Source: Micromonospora fulviviridis
GTDB taxonomy: Bacteria; Actinomycetota; Actinomycetes; Mycobacteriales; Micromonosporaceae
Assembly (NCBI RefSeq): GCF_014648395.1
Contig: NZ_BMRA01000001.1
Span: 562,521 to 626,520 of the forward strand
DNA length: 64,000 nt
Reading direction: 5' to 3'
Part shown: positions 49,171-57,281 of the stretch, piece by piece
How the letters are laid out: each line of letters starts with the position of its first letter
Position numbering within the stretch: position 1 is the first letter of the stretch
Position numbers and translations under genes: made by a program
The notes under the pieces: generated by a model
Told to the model about the DNA's origin: nothing
What the model saw: only the letters and a program-made list of their open reading frames with translations
The model's database searches: none

Positions 49171-50043
49171 ATGCCCACGAAGAACGGCTCCGGGCGCGGC
49201 AGCGGCTCGACCGCGACCACGAACCCGCCGGGCAACCAGACCCCGAACACCCCCGACATCAACGAGAGCGAGATCGCCCGGCTCAAGGTCGACCAGCTCC
49301 GCGACCGGCTGCGCAGGCGCGGCGTCGCCGGCACCGCCGACATGCGCAAGGACGACCTGGTCAAGGCCCTGGTGAAGGCCATGAAGGACGGCGCCAAGAA
49401 GAGCACCTCGGCACGCGCCGGGGGCTCGTCACGCTCCGGCTCGTCCGCGAAGAAGACCACCTCGTCGTCGGCGAACCCGCCCGGCAACCAGACCCCGAAC
49501 ACGCCGGACATCAACGAGAGCGAGATCGCCCGGCTCAAGGTCGACGAGCTGCGCAGCCGGCTGCGCGCCCGGGGCGTCGCCGGCACCGCCGGCATGCAGA
49601 AGGCCGACCTGGTCAAGGCGCTGGTGAAGAGCCTGCGTGACGGCTCTTCCCGCTCCTCCTCCGGGGGCGGCGGTGTCCGCAAGGGGCCGCAGAACTCAAA
49701 GTCGATCAAGTACGCCCAGGAGGTCACCTCGGTCGACGACGAGCCGGAGCGGCCCGGCCGCAGCCTGGTCACCACCGACCACGACGTGATCCGGCGGTGG
49801 GCGGAGGCTCGCAAGGGCGTACCGACCACCGTGGACGGCACCGAGCACGACGGGCACGCCGGGGTGCTGCGCTTCGACTTCCCCAGCAACGGGCGCGAGC
49901 AGCGGCTGCGCGAGATCAGCTGGGAGGAGTGGTTCCGCGCCTTCGACGAGCGGCGGCTCAACTTCATCTACCAGGAGGAACGCTCCGACGGGAAGCAGAG
50001 CAACTTCTTCCGGCTGGAGAGCCCGGACCGCGAGGACGGCTGA
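49171..50043 (+). CDS. Protein with duplicated Rho-N/SAP-like modules
   Basis: A 290-residue protein. Residues 18-74 and 102-158 are near-identical modules, each beginning NPPGNQTPNTPDINESEIA and containing LKVD.LR.RLR.RGVAGTA then K.DLVKALVK, the helix-extended-helix pattern of Rho N-terminal or SAP domains that bind nucleic acids. Ser/Lys-rich linkers separate them. The C-terminal part (about 200-290: RWAEARKGVPTTV, GVLRFDFP, EISWEEWFRAFDERRLNFIYQ) occurs in other small actinobacterial proteins of unknown role. A DNA- or RNA-binding function is inferred. Confidence 0.8.
   Translation: MPTKNGSGRGSGSTATTNPPGNQTPNTPDINESEIARLKVDQLRDRLRRRGVAGTADMRKDDLVKALVKAMKDGAKKSTSARAGGSSRSGSSAKKTTSSSANPPGNQTPNTPDINESEIARLKVDELRSRLRARGVAGTAGMQKADLVKALVKSLRDGSSRSSSGGGGVRKGPQNSKSIKYAQEVTSVDDEPERPGRSLVTTDHDVIRRWAEARKGVPTTVDGTEHDGHAGVLRFDFPSNGREQRLREISWEEWFRAFDERRLNFIYQEERSDGKQSNFFRLESPDREDG
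49222..49644 (+). repeat. Intragenic tandem duplication (two 171-bp copies)
   Basis: 49222-49392 and 49474-49644 encode the same 57-residue module, offset by 252 bases. The first 70 bases of each copy are almost identical at DNA level (differences mainly at third positions), then they diverge slightly, so the duplication is either recent or kept alike by gene conversion. Confidence 0.85.
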
Positions 50044-50057
50044 CTCCACACGGAACT

Positions 50058-50095
50058 CCGGAGGCCCGGGTCGGCGCGTCGACCCGGGCCTCCGG
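50058..50095 (+). terminator. Perfect 16-bp hairpin
   Basis: 50058-50073 pairs with 50080-50095 around a 6-base loop, 15 bases past the stop of the Rho-N-like gene. Confidence 0.78.
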
Positions 50096-50184
50096 CATGA
50101 CCGTCGAATCGGCGCCGTCCCGATTAGCCCGGGTCTCCGGGGGTACGGATTTCGGTACCGACGACTGAACGACAAGGAGTGCCC

Positions 50185-50907
50185 ATGACCACGAAGGTCG
50201 AGAAGTCCATCGAAGTCGACGTACCGGTCAGCACCGCCTACAACCAGTGGACCCAGTTCGAGGAGTTCCCCCGGTTCATGGGTGGCGTGCAGGAGGTACG
50301 CCAGCTCGACGACCGGCGCATGCACTGGGTCGCCGAGATCGCGGGCGTGAAGCGCGAGTGGGACGCCAAGGTCCTGGAGCAGGTGCCGGACCGCAAGGTC
50401 GCCTGGGCCGCCACCAGCGGCGCCACCAACGCGGGCGCCGTCTACTTCCAGCCCATCGGCACCGACCGCACCCAGGTCCGGCTCTCCCTCGAGTACGAGC
50501 CGGAGGGGCTGGTCGAGAAGGCCGGCGACAAGCTGCACATCGTCGAGAAGCGGGCCGAGGCCGACCTGGAGAAGTTCAAGTCGTACATCGAGGGCCGGGG
50601 CGCGGAGACCGGCGCCTGGCGCGGCACCGTCGACGAGGGCCGTACCCTCGGCACGCCCGGCGTGGAGCACGCCGCGTCCTCCCGCGGCGACGACGGCAAG
50701 GCCGGCCTCTCGGCCAAGGCGGTCGCGGCCGGCGCGGTTGCCGCGGGCGCTGCCGCGGCCGGGGCCGCCGCCGCGGCCAAGCACCGCTCGGAGACCGACG
50801 AGGAGCCCACGCCGCAGACCGAGACGGAGTACGTGGTGACCGACGTCCCCGCGCAGCGGCCCGGCGTGTTCCCGCCCGACCCGGCGGACCCGCGCCGCAA
50901 CCTGTAG
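50185..50907 (+). CDS. SRPBCC (polyketide cyclase-like) protein
   Basis: A 240-residue protein. Residues 1-145 are a START/SRPBCC fold (KSIEVDVPVSTAYNQWTQFEEFPRFMGGV, then WVAEIAGVKREWDAKV), the coenzyme Q-binding or cyclase/dehydrase group that cups a hydrophobic ligand. An Ala/Gly-rich stretch (about 170-195) and an acidic, Pro-rich tail follow. AAGGAG lies 5 bases before ATG 50185; GTG 50179 is less likely. Role unknown; it is isolated between two hairpins. Confidence 0.83.
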   Translation: MTTKVEKSIEVDVPVSTAYNQWTQFEEFPRFMGGVQEVRQLDDRRMHWVAEIAGVKREWDAKVLEQVPDRKVAWAATSGATNAGAVYFQPIGTDRTQVRLSLEYEPEGLVEKAGDKLHIVEKRAEADLEKFKSYIEGRGAETGAWRGTVDEGRTLGTPGVEHAASSRGDDGKAGLSAKAVAAGAVAAGAAAAGAAAAAKHRSETDEEPTPQTETEYVVTDVPAQRPGVFPPDPADPRRNL

Positions 50908-50927
50908 GCCTTTCACCTCCCTGCCGG

Positions 50928-50974
50928 AGTGAGCCCGGTGGGCCGGCCCCCGCGCCGCGCCCGCCGGGCTCACT
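50928..50974 (+). terminator. 16-bp hairpin after the SRPBCC gene
   Basis: 50928-50943 pairs with 50959-50974 with a single G-U pair and a 15-base loop. Confidence 0.7.
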
Positions 50975-51001
50975 TCGTTCCGGCGCGTATCGTTGCCGCC
51001 C

Positions 51002-51598
51002 GTGACCGACCTCGAACGACGCACACCGGAGATCACCGTCGCCACCCCGGCGGACCGCGAGCGAGTCGTCGACTCGCTGGTCGCCGCCTTCGCCGCCGAC
51101 CCCGTCCTGACCCACCTCTTCCCCGACCCGGCCAGCTACCCCCGGTACGCCGCCGCCTTCTTCGGGCACCTCTTCGACAAGCGGGTCCACCGGGGAACCA
51201 TCTGGACGATCGGCCGGGGCGCGTCGGTGGCGATCTGGGAACCACCGGTCCCGCCGGAGCCGGAACCGGCCGACCCGCTCGCCACCCACCTGCCCGCCGA
51301 CGCGCTGGCCCGGGTCCGCGCCTACGACGCGGCCGTGCACGCCGCGCTGCCGGCCGGCCCGTTCTGGTATCTCGGCGTGCTCGGCACCCACCCCGACAGC
51401 GCCGGACGCCGCTGGGGCCACGCAGTGATGCGGGCCGGGCTGAGCCGGGCGGCGGCGGACGGGCTGCCGGCGGTGCTGGAGACCAGCAACCCGGCCAACG
51501 TCGAGATCTACCGCCTGGCCGGCTGGCAGGTGGTACGCGAGGTCCCCGAACCCCTGCCCACCTGGATCATGCAGCAGCCGACCAATGTGAACCGCTGA
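51002..51598 (+). CDS. GNAT family N-acetyltransferase
   Basis: A 198-residue GNAT protein (ADRERVVDSLVAAFAADPVLTHLFPD, PFWYLGVLGTHPDSAGRRWGHAVMRAGL as the acetyl-CoA-binding part, LETSNPANVEIYRLAGW). The usual R/Q-x-x-G-x-G/A loop is degenerate (GRRWGHA). Substrate unknown. GTG 51002 lies 8 bases after TATCGT. Its stop overlaps the YdcF-like start (TGATG), so they are coupled. Confidence 0.85.
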   Translation: MTDLERRTPEITVATPADRERVVDSLVAAFAADPVLTHLFPDPASYPRYAAAFFGHLFDKRVHRGTIWTIGRGASVAIWEPPVPPEPEPADPLATHLPADALARVRAYDAAVHAALPAGPFWYLGVLGTHPDSAGRRWGHAVMRAGLSRAAADGLPAVLETSNPANVEIYRLAGWQVVREVPEPLPTWIMQQPTNVNR

Positions 51599-52287
51599 TG
51601 AATCCCTCCCGGATCGTGCGCGAAGAGGATCTCGCCCACTGCACCACCGGCCAGTTCCTGGAGCTGCTGAAAGCCCTCACGATGATCCTGACCCTGCCTC
51701 AGTCGGCCGCCGACGAGGTCGAGGCACTCGTCGTCGCCACCGGTCAGGGCGAAGACTGGCGCCTCACCCACGCGATCCGCACCTGGGAGGCGAACCCGAA
51801 GCTCCGCCACCTCCTGGTGGCGAACGGGAACCCGGCGGAGAAGACCTACGTCGAGATCACGCTCGACCACCTGCGGAGCCTCGGCCTCCGTCGCGCCGAG
51901 GGGGTCCACGTTCAGGCCGAGCCGGCCCCGAACACCGGCCTGCAGGCCGCGTGGATCGCCGACCAGGTCCGGGCCCGCGGCATCACAAGCCTCGCGCTCA
52001 CCGTCTCCCCCTACCACCTGGCCCGCGTCTACCTCACGGTCCTCAGGGCCTTCAACAGGAGTGGCATGCGGCTGCCCGTCATCCCGCTCCCCGTGGCCGT
52101 CTCTCCAGACCTGCCCGTCCCGGAGACCGGGGCGACCGCCTACGACCTCGTGCCCGGGGAAGCCAGACGCATCCTCGCCTACCTGGACGAGGGGTGGGTC
52201 GCCACACCGGCGGAGCTACAGGACTACCTACGGTGGCTGTGGAGCCGGCACCGGGCCCTCCTCGTCGGGCCGGACCGCGCCCGGTGA
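51598..52287 (+). CDS. YdcF/DUF218-like protein
   Basis: A 229-residue soluble protein resembling the ElyC/SanA/YdcF (DUF218) fold: VEALVVATGQGEDWRLTHAIRTWE, HLLVANGNPAEKTYVEITLDHLRSLGL, then EPAPNTGLQAAWIADQVRARG and LTVSPYHLARVYLT. No membrane helix, unlike ElyC or SanA. YdcF binds S-adenosylmethionine; function unknown. The ATG overlaps the GNAT stop by one base. Codon use is slightly less GC-rich than in neighbours. Confidence 0.7.
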   Translation: MNPSRIVREEDLAHCTTGQFLELLKALTMILTLPQSAADEVEALVVATGQGEDWRLTHAIRTWEANPKLRHLLVANGNPAEKTYVEITLDHLRSLGLRRAEGVHVQAEPAPNTGLQAAWIADQVRARGITSLALTVSPYHLARVYLTVLRAFNRSGMRLPVIPLPVAVSPDLPVPETGATAYDLVPGEARRILAYLDEGWVATPAELQDYLRWLWSRHRALLVGPDRAR

Positions 52288-52324
52288 CAGCGCGGGCGAC
52301 GCCCGCCCCGCCAGCCGTCGGGCC

Positions 52325-52879
52325 TCAGCTCTCCGCCGACCGCCACCCGCCTGAGCTGCGCCACAGCCGGGCTTCGGCCATCAGTTGCCGCATCGCTTCC
52401 TCCTTCGCGGCGCCGTACCGCGCCCGACTGTCGGGGTGCCGCTCGGCCGCACGCCTCTTCGCCGCCTCGTAGCGGCGCGCGGCCTCGGCGTCAGCCGCGA
52501 TGTAGGCGCGGAAGAGCCGGTTCTCCGCCGGCACCGGTGAGGTGACACCGAAGACGTGCAGGTGCTCGGCCCGCATTCCCGCGGTGTCCTTCACGAAGAA
52601 CAGGTGCTGGTCGTCGTCGGGGAAGACCAGCGGTCGGTAGACGTACCCGAGCAGCTCCAGGGACCGGAGATCGGCGAGCACCGCTTCGACCTCGGGCACC
52701 ACCACCTGGATGTCGATGATCGGCTTGGCCGCCAACCCGGGAATGCTGGTGGAGCCGATGTGCTCGATGCTCACCGCCGTGAGCAACACGCCCACCAGCA
52801 GCCGCTGTGCAGCCGTGAACCGCTCCGACCACGCCGGGTCGTAGGCCACCACCTCGACCACGCGCGCCTCGTCCGTCAC
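52325..52879 (-). CDS. GrpB family protein
   Basis: A 184-residue member of the GrpB/UPF0157 family, nucleotidyltransferase-like fold: VVAYDPAWSERFTAAQRLL, the core IEHIGSTSIPGLAAKPIIDIQVVV with GST and D-x-D-like DIQV, then HLHVFG and the C-terminal KRRAAERHPDSRARYGAAKEE. Dephospho-CoA kinase fusion partners are known in this family, but the reaction is unknown. GTG 52879 follows TACGGT by 6 bases; an extended frame to 52933 is rejected. Confidence 0.87.
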   Translation of the reverse strand: MTDEARVVEVVAYDPAWSERFTAAQRLLVGVLLTAVSIEHIGSTSIPGLAAKPIIDIQVVVPEVEAVLADLRSLELLGYVYRPLVFPDDDQHLFFVKDTAGMRAEHLHVFGVTSPVPAENRLFRAYIAADAEAARRYEAAKRRAAERHPDSRARYGAAKEEAMRQLMAEARLWRSSGGWRSAES

Positions 52880-52977
52880 CTCGTCACCGTAGCGGCGTTG
52901 TCGGCGCCGCAGCTTCCCTCGTGGCGGGGGCATCTCGGCATCCGCGACCGGTCGGAGCTTCGGCTAGCCTCCGGTCT

Positions 52978-53412
52978 GTGGCAGCCGAAGCAGCGGGAGC
53001 GTTTCGCCGGACGCCGATCGAACGATCAGATCAGCGCGTGGCGTGGGAACGGACGGATCAGGCCTTCTTCGCTGCCGGAGCGTGTCACATCCTGGCCTGG
53101 GTGTGCCGGGACTCCTACCCTGGGCGCCCGATCGAGATCGCCGGGGTACGCCCGGCCGGCGAATGGCAGGTCTTCCACGTCTACGCGGTGTGCGATGGCT
53201 GGGCGTTCGATCACTCGGGCTGGAACCCCGAGGCGCAACTGCTCGCGGTGAACACCGAATTCGAAGGCCGCCAGCTGGAACGCGTCACGATCACCGACGA
53301 CCTCGCCGGCTTCTGTGCGGCGCACTACTCCCGCATGCCCGGCGATTACTGGCAGGACCCGCTCCCCCGTGCCCGCGACTACGTGAACCGGCACGCCCCG
53401 CCTTGGACATGA
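52978..53412 (+). CDS. Hypothetical protein with Cys-His-Asp pattern
   Basis: A 144-residue protein not assigned to a family. GACHILAW (C36, H37) starts a hydrophobic helix, then HVYAVCDGWAFDHSGW (H67, D73, D78), then DLAGFCAAHYSRMPGDYW. The order Cys on a helix, His and Asp on later strands recalls papain- or transglutaminase-fold enzymes, which is inference. GTG 52978 follows TAGCCT by 7 bases. It is divergent from grpB. Confidence 0.6.
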   Translation: MAAEAAGAFRRTPIERSDQRVAWERTDQAFFAAGACHILAWVCRDSYPGRPIEIAGVRPAGEWQVFHVYAVCDGWAFDHSGWNPEAQLLAVNTEFEGRQLERVTITDDLAGFCAAHYSRMPGDYWQDPLPRARDYVNRHAPPWT

Positions 53413-53439
53413 CAGCCTCGCTGGTGAGCGCAGGCGCCA

Positions 53440-54300
53440 TCAGCTCCAGTTCAACCTGCCCATCTCCCGCTTGAACTGCTTGAGGGTGAAGGTGCTGCCC
53501 TCGGCGGGCGTCAGCCGCAGGGAATAGGTGACCTCCCCAGCAACCCACCACAGGGTCCACGAGCCTTCCGCCCCGCCGGTGATGACCCCTTTACGTGCGC
53601 CGATCGTGAGGGTCGCGACGGCGGCGGGTCGACTCGCGTCGGCGGTGCGACGCGCAGCCGCGAGGAGATGGGAGCCGCCGGGGCCGTTGTAGCCCTGATA
53701 CCAGCCGTCGTCGGTGGACGCCCACTGCCCTGGGTGCGGGCTCCACCGCTCGTCGCTGCTCAAGGCCGGCAGATCGCGCTCGAAGTAGGTCGGTGGCGGG
53801 AGTGCGGTGGCGGCGTCGCGGAGCACCCGGTCGCCGAGAGGTTCCGGCAGCGACACCACGAGGGGAATGGGCTCGCCACTCGTGGCGCAGTCGGTCGCAC
53901 GCCCCATGCGCGCCTTCACCGCGATCACCACCCGGGTGCCGTCCTGCTCGGCCACCGCCGCCCGGGGCTGCACGAGTTCATTGCACTCCGCGCTCGCTCC
54001 GGCGTACACGGTGACGGACCTGCCGTCACGAGCAACCAGCGCCGAGAGCCAGGCCAGGGTCGACGGGGCCTCCTCCGACGCCTCCTGCGCCGACACCTGC
54101 CGGGGCGCCACCGGATCGGTCGCGCGTTGCTGCCTCACGAAGAAGCTGCCGAGGAGTGCCAAGCCGATGGCGGCGGCCGCCACCGCGAGGGTGCCCCGCC
54201 CACGACGGCGTGCCCGGTCAGCCGGTAGCGGCGCCGGAAGGTGCCCGTTCGGCAGGTCGCCGCCGACCATCAGGTCGGGCAGTGCGTCGTCGGGTTTCAT
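53440..54300 (-). CDS. Single-pass membrane protein, unknown function
   Basis: A 286-residue protein with a 35-residue cytoplasmic N-terminus, one transmembrane helix (about 37-54, GTLAVAAAAIGLALLGSFFV) and a large outer domain with three scattered Cys. No family is recognised. The layout resembles membrane-bound sensors or anti-sigma factors, but no sigma gene lies beside it. GGAAGGTGAAGG lies upstream of ATG 54300. It ends facing the Cys-His-Asp gene. Confidence 0.6.
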   Translation of the reverse strand: MKPDDALPDLMVGGDLPNGHLPAPLPADRARRRGRGTLAVAAAAIGLALLGSFFVRQQRATDPVAPRQVSAQEASEEAPSTLAWLSALVARDGRSVTVYAGASAECNELVQPRAAVAEQDGTRVVIAVKARMGRATDCATSGEPIPLVVSLPEPLGDRVLRDAATALPPPTYFERDLPALSSDERWSPHPGQWASTDDGWYQGYNGPGGSHLLAAARRTADASRPAAVATLTIGARKGVITGGAEGSWTLWWVAGEVTYSLRLTPAEGSTFTLKQFKREMGRLNWS

Positions 54301-54419
54301 CAGCCGCCTTCACCTTCCGCGGGACGTGCAGAAGCGGAGCGTACGCGAGCATCGGCTGCCCCACGGGCCCGCGTTCGACGACCCCGCCTGGTGCAACCGT
54401 TGGCTCTATTGTCACGGAG

Positions 54420-55172
54420 ATGATCAGCAAGGTTTCCGCTGCCGCGGTGCGCCATCGGCACGTCGTTCTGCTGCTTGGCCTGCTGCTGGCAGGCGTGAAC
54501 GCTGCTGCCGTCGGGTTCGCCCCCTCCCTCGGACAGGTCCTCCTCGCCCCGCTTGCCTTCCTCGCCCTGGCGGCCCTGGTCCTGTCGGTCATCGTCATGG
54601 GGATCCGGCCGGCCTGCTTCGTGGTGCTACCGCAGATGCCGGCCTTCGCCACTCCAGCGCCGGCGTGGAGGGTGCTTTTTGCCTTCGGCTTCCTCGGGCC
54701 TGTCTCGGCCAGCGTCGGCGCAATGGTGCGCTCGGCAAGGGCGGGCATGGTGTCGACACTCGACGTGATCTTGACGATCTCCTCGCTCGTGCTGGTCGCG
54801 CTGCTGCTTGTCGAGGCGTGGCAGGGACACGGGGTGCAGCTACGGCCTCACGGCATACGGCAGAGCTGGGTCCTCGGCTCGCTCACTGTGCCGTGGGAGG
54901 CCCTCCCGGCCGCTCGGGTTGCCCCGGGGGCGGACCGCCCCTGGCGGCTTCGGATGACCTTCGCGAAGCCACTGCTCGTGAGGCGGCGTGGCCTTCCGTG
55001 GAGCCGGAACGCGCTGCGCACGGACAACGTCGACGCCGGTTTTCTCGCCGCCGCGATCCAGCACTACGTCTGTCATCCCGAAGGCCGGGCGGCCATCGGC
55101 AGCCAGGCCGAATACGGACGGCTTCTCGCGGCGCTGGCCGACCGGGACGGCGGAAGGCACAAGGGCAACTGA
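54420..55172 (+). CDS. Membrane protein, unknown function
   Basis: A 250-residue protein with four hydrophobic helices in the first 145 residues, then a soluble C-terminal part (VQLRPHGIRQSWVLGSLTVPWEALPAARV) that resembles bacterial PH-like domains. No name can be given. The ATG at 54420 follows GGAG. It is divergent from the single-pass protein with a 119-base gap and ends near a short hairpin. Confidence 0.6.
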   Translation: MISKVSAAAVRHRHVVLLLGLLLAGVNAAAVGFAPSLGQVLLAPLAFLALAALVLSVIVMGIRPACFVVLPQMPAFATPAPAWRVLFAFGFLGPVSASVGAMVRSARAGMVSTLDVILTISSLVLVALLLVEAWQGHGVQLRPHGIRQSWVLGSLTVPWEALPAARVAPGADRPWRLRMTFAKPLLVRRRGLPWSRNALRTDNVDAGFLAAAIQHYVCHPEGRAAIGSQAEYGRLLAALADRDGGRHKGN

Positions 55173-55181
55173 CTCCAGGTG

Positions 55182-55203
55182 CAGCTGCAGTGCCCTGCAG
55201 CTG
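55182..55203 (+). terminator. 9-bp hairpin
   Basis: CAGCTGCAG at 55182-55190 pairs with 55195-55203 around TGCC, 10 bases past the stop of the membrane protein gene. Confidence 0.5.
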
Positions 55204-55242
55204 GCCGTGGCGGCAGCCGCTTGTCACCGACCTTGTGGCACA

Positions 55243-55275
55243 CAGCGTCAACCCTCTGACACTCAGCGTCAACCC
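55243..55275 (+). promoter_or_regulatory. Spaced direct repeats upstream of the secreted-protein gene
   Basis: CAGCGTCAACCC occurs at 55243-55254 and 55264-55275, 21 bases apart (two helical turns). They lie about 77 bases before the secreted-protein start; TATGTA/TAGTAT boxes follow at about 55289-55301. Likely activator sites. Confidence 0.5.
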
Positions 55276-55351
55276 ACGCCTCTTCGACGTATGTAGTATT
55301 CCGCCATTGGCAGTGATCACTGCATTCCAATTCACCCGGGAAAGGAAGCAG

Positions 55352-55693
55352 ATGCGCCTACCCAAGAAGCTTCGGCTGGCCCTCACCGCTATTGTCAGCA
55401 TTCCTCTGATGGGGCTCTGGGCATCACCGGCACAAGCTCATTTTGCTGTCGCCTACCATGGGTCCGACGTGGCGACCGTGTCTTCAGGTCACACCTTCGT
55501 AGAGGTTTACGACAAGGAGGCCGACGGTAACGGCGTATACGGCGTCTTCTACCTCTACAACGGCACCACCCAGCAGGTTGGCGATCCGAACGGAAGCGCC
55601 TCGGGCGGCGGAAGTGCAGGCTTCAGCGCCGGGGTGGACTGGTTCTACATCTGCGAGAGAAACGTCGGATGCAGCGGAGTTGTCAACGCCTGA
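55352..55693 (+). CDS. Small secreted protein, unknown function
   Basis: A 113-residue precursor. MRLPKKLRLALTAIVSIPLM begins a Sec signal peptide ending in AQA (cleavage about residue 29). The mature 84 residues contain VAYHGSDVATVSSGHTFVEV, DKEADGNGVYGVFYLY and two Cys (CERNVGC) likely disulphide-bonded. Similar small exported proteins with GSD...EADG.GVY motifs are common in actinomycetes; none has a known role to my knowledge. AAAGGAAG precedes the ATG. Codon use is less GC-rich than average. Confidence 0.78.
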   Translation: MRLPKKLRLALTAIVSIPLMGLWASPAQAHFAVAYHGSDVATVSSGHTFVEVYDKEADGNGVYGVFYLYNGTTQQVGDPNGSASGGGSAGFSAGVDWFYICERNVGCSGVVNA

Positions 55694-55846
55694 CCATGGA
55701 GTCGGGCTCCAGAATCGCCGGCACGACAATTGGGCAGATCAGGCACCGGTACATAACTGCCGTTCCGCCAGTGTCGGCAGCCGCCGCTGTTGGCCATTCT
55801 GGTATGCCGACCGACAGGCTGCCATAGCCATCCCGATGCGCCTATG

Positions 55847-55888
55847 AATGTCAAGCTCCGCCGGGAATCGTCGGCGGAGCTTGACATT
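55847..55888 (+). terminator. 17-bp hairpin with T-tract
   Basis: 55847-55863 pairs perfectly with 55872-55888 around an 8-base loop and ends in ATTTT, the best match to a classical intrinsic terminator in the window. It lies 154 bases past the secreted-protein stop; the space between holds no gene. Confidence 0.75.
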
Positions 55889-55976
55889 TTCGCAGATGAA
55901 CCAGGCATCTGTCATGCCTGGCTCTTCACACGCCGACCCAGCAGGACGGGAGGGCAGTCTCCCGTCAGCCGTCTGG

Positions 55977-56273
55977 CTACTGGCCCGTAGATGGCCCATC
56001 TGAGTCAGCCTGGCGCTCGGCTCGCCAGATGGCGTGGCCCTTCAGTAGGTAGCCGGTCCAGTAGATCGCGAACAGGATCAGGAAGCACGCAAAGAACACC
56101 CCCGAGACCATGCTCGCGATGATGATTGCTTCCCTGCCGTCAGCCAGTCCGTGTGCGGCGAATCCGGCGAGGCCCAGGACGAAGAAGATGACCATGTAGA
56201 CGGGCAGTGCCGGGCTGTCGGCAGGGTGAGGAGCGCGAGTCAGCCACGGGGTGTGAGGGTCTTTGCTGATCAC
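55977..56273 (-). CDS. Small two-helix membrane protein
   Basis: A 98-residue protein with two hydrophobic helices (about 24-44 and 50-76) flanked by polar ends. No family is recognised. Its start codon ATG 56273 has no strong ribosome site. It lies downstream of the SUFU-domain gene on the same strand (148-base gap), so it may belong to the same transcript. Confidence 0.5.
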   Translation of the reverse strand: MISKDPHTPWLTRAPHPADSPALPVYMVIFFVLGLAGFAAHGLADGREAIIIASMVSGVFFACFLILFAIYWTGYLLKGHAIWRAERQADSDGPSTGQ

Positions 56274-56421
56274 GCCGTGAGTATCGGGGACGATGGACGG
56301 GAAAGCTAGCGGATCTCCTCGTCGGCAGTCTCCGAACCCCGGCCCTCAGAGGTCCAGCCGGAAAGCGGATCACTTCGCCGGGCACCACGGAGGCTGGACG
56401 GTCGGGGGCGGCTGAGCTCAG

Positions 56422-57003
56422 CTACTGCGGTCGCTCGGCGAAGATGTCAGCATGCTCCAGGAGTGATCGAGCGAAGTCGACGGGCGGCAGGCCCCTTCCC
56501 CGCTCACGTTCCGCATCCGTAATCGGCACGACGTTGATGACTCGAACAGCGCCCGCGCTGGTGTGGACATAGTCCAGCCCTTCGGCGCTCAACGGGCCGG
56601 CAAGGAAGACCGCACGACATCCGGAGAAGGTGGGGAAGTCCTCCCGGAAACCGATCATGTGCCCCCAGTTCAGTTGCGTTCCCGTTACGAACGGATGCAC
56701 CGCAAGATCGGCCAACCGGACGGCGATCGCGTGCTCTTCGGAACGGGTCAGCGGCCCGCGCCGCCGAAGGTGGAGCTCGGCGCGGCCACCTCCACCCGGT
56801 CCGGGCGCCGCCGGCATTTCTTTCGCCGCCATGCCGATGGTGGCGAAAGAGGTCATGTCCGCCCCGGATCTGGGCCGATACACGACCACATCCAGCCGGC
56901 TGATCGGTCCCTGCTCGTCTTCGAAGAGGAAGCCATCGTCCTCCTCGCCCAGCTGGTTCTGATACGCGTTGAAGATGTCTCGCAGGACAGGAGGAGCAGC
57001 CAT
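56422..57003 (-). CDS. SUFU (suppressor of fused) domain protein
   Basis: A 193-residue bacterial SUFU-domain protein: LDVVVYRPRSGADMTSFATIGMAAKEM, RAELHLRRRGPL, GHMIGF and FLAGPLSAEGLDYVHTSAGAVRVINVVPITDAERE. In bacteria SUFU proteins often act as immunity proteins in polymorphic toxin systems, but no toxin gene lies beside this one. ATG 57003 follows TAGAGT by 8 bases; the upstream open frame is rejected. Confidence 0.8.
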   Translation of the reverse strand: MAAPPVLRDIFNAYQNQLGEEDDGFLFEDEQGPISRLDVVVYRPRSGADMTSFATIGMAAKEMPAAPGPGGGGRAELHLRRRGPLTRSEEHAIAVRLADLAVHPFVTGTQLNWGHMIGFREDFPTFSGCRAVFLAGPLSAEGLDYVHTSAGAVRVINVVPITDAERERGRGLPPVDFARSLLEHADIFAERPQ

Positions 57004-57281
57004 GGCGGGGCACTCTACGCCGGACGTGGGTCTTCGCGGCGGCTGCGGCGTCGGTCGGGCTGGCAGGGCTGACTCCGCACGTCCTGCCCCTGATGTTCGC
57101 TGTGGTCCGCCACTGTCCGCCGGCTTGGCTGCTTGGTCGGCTGCTTCTGGGCGCAACTATCGCCAGAGCAGGGAGTGGGGTCCTGCCGGCCTGCCTGCAC
57201 GTCCAGCGCTTCGCGGGCGGTTTTTGATGATCCTGCTCACTCCAGCTAGATCGGGTATCGGCCGACCGGCAGCCTGGCCGG

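Noticed and set aside
57004..57281. Possible integrase or recombinase tail remnant upstream of the acyltransferase
   Set aside because: Repeated TGTCCGCC-like words recalled element ends, but no attachment duplication or protein motif could be shown.
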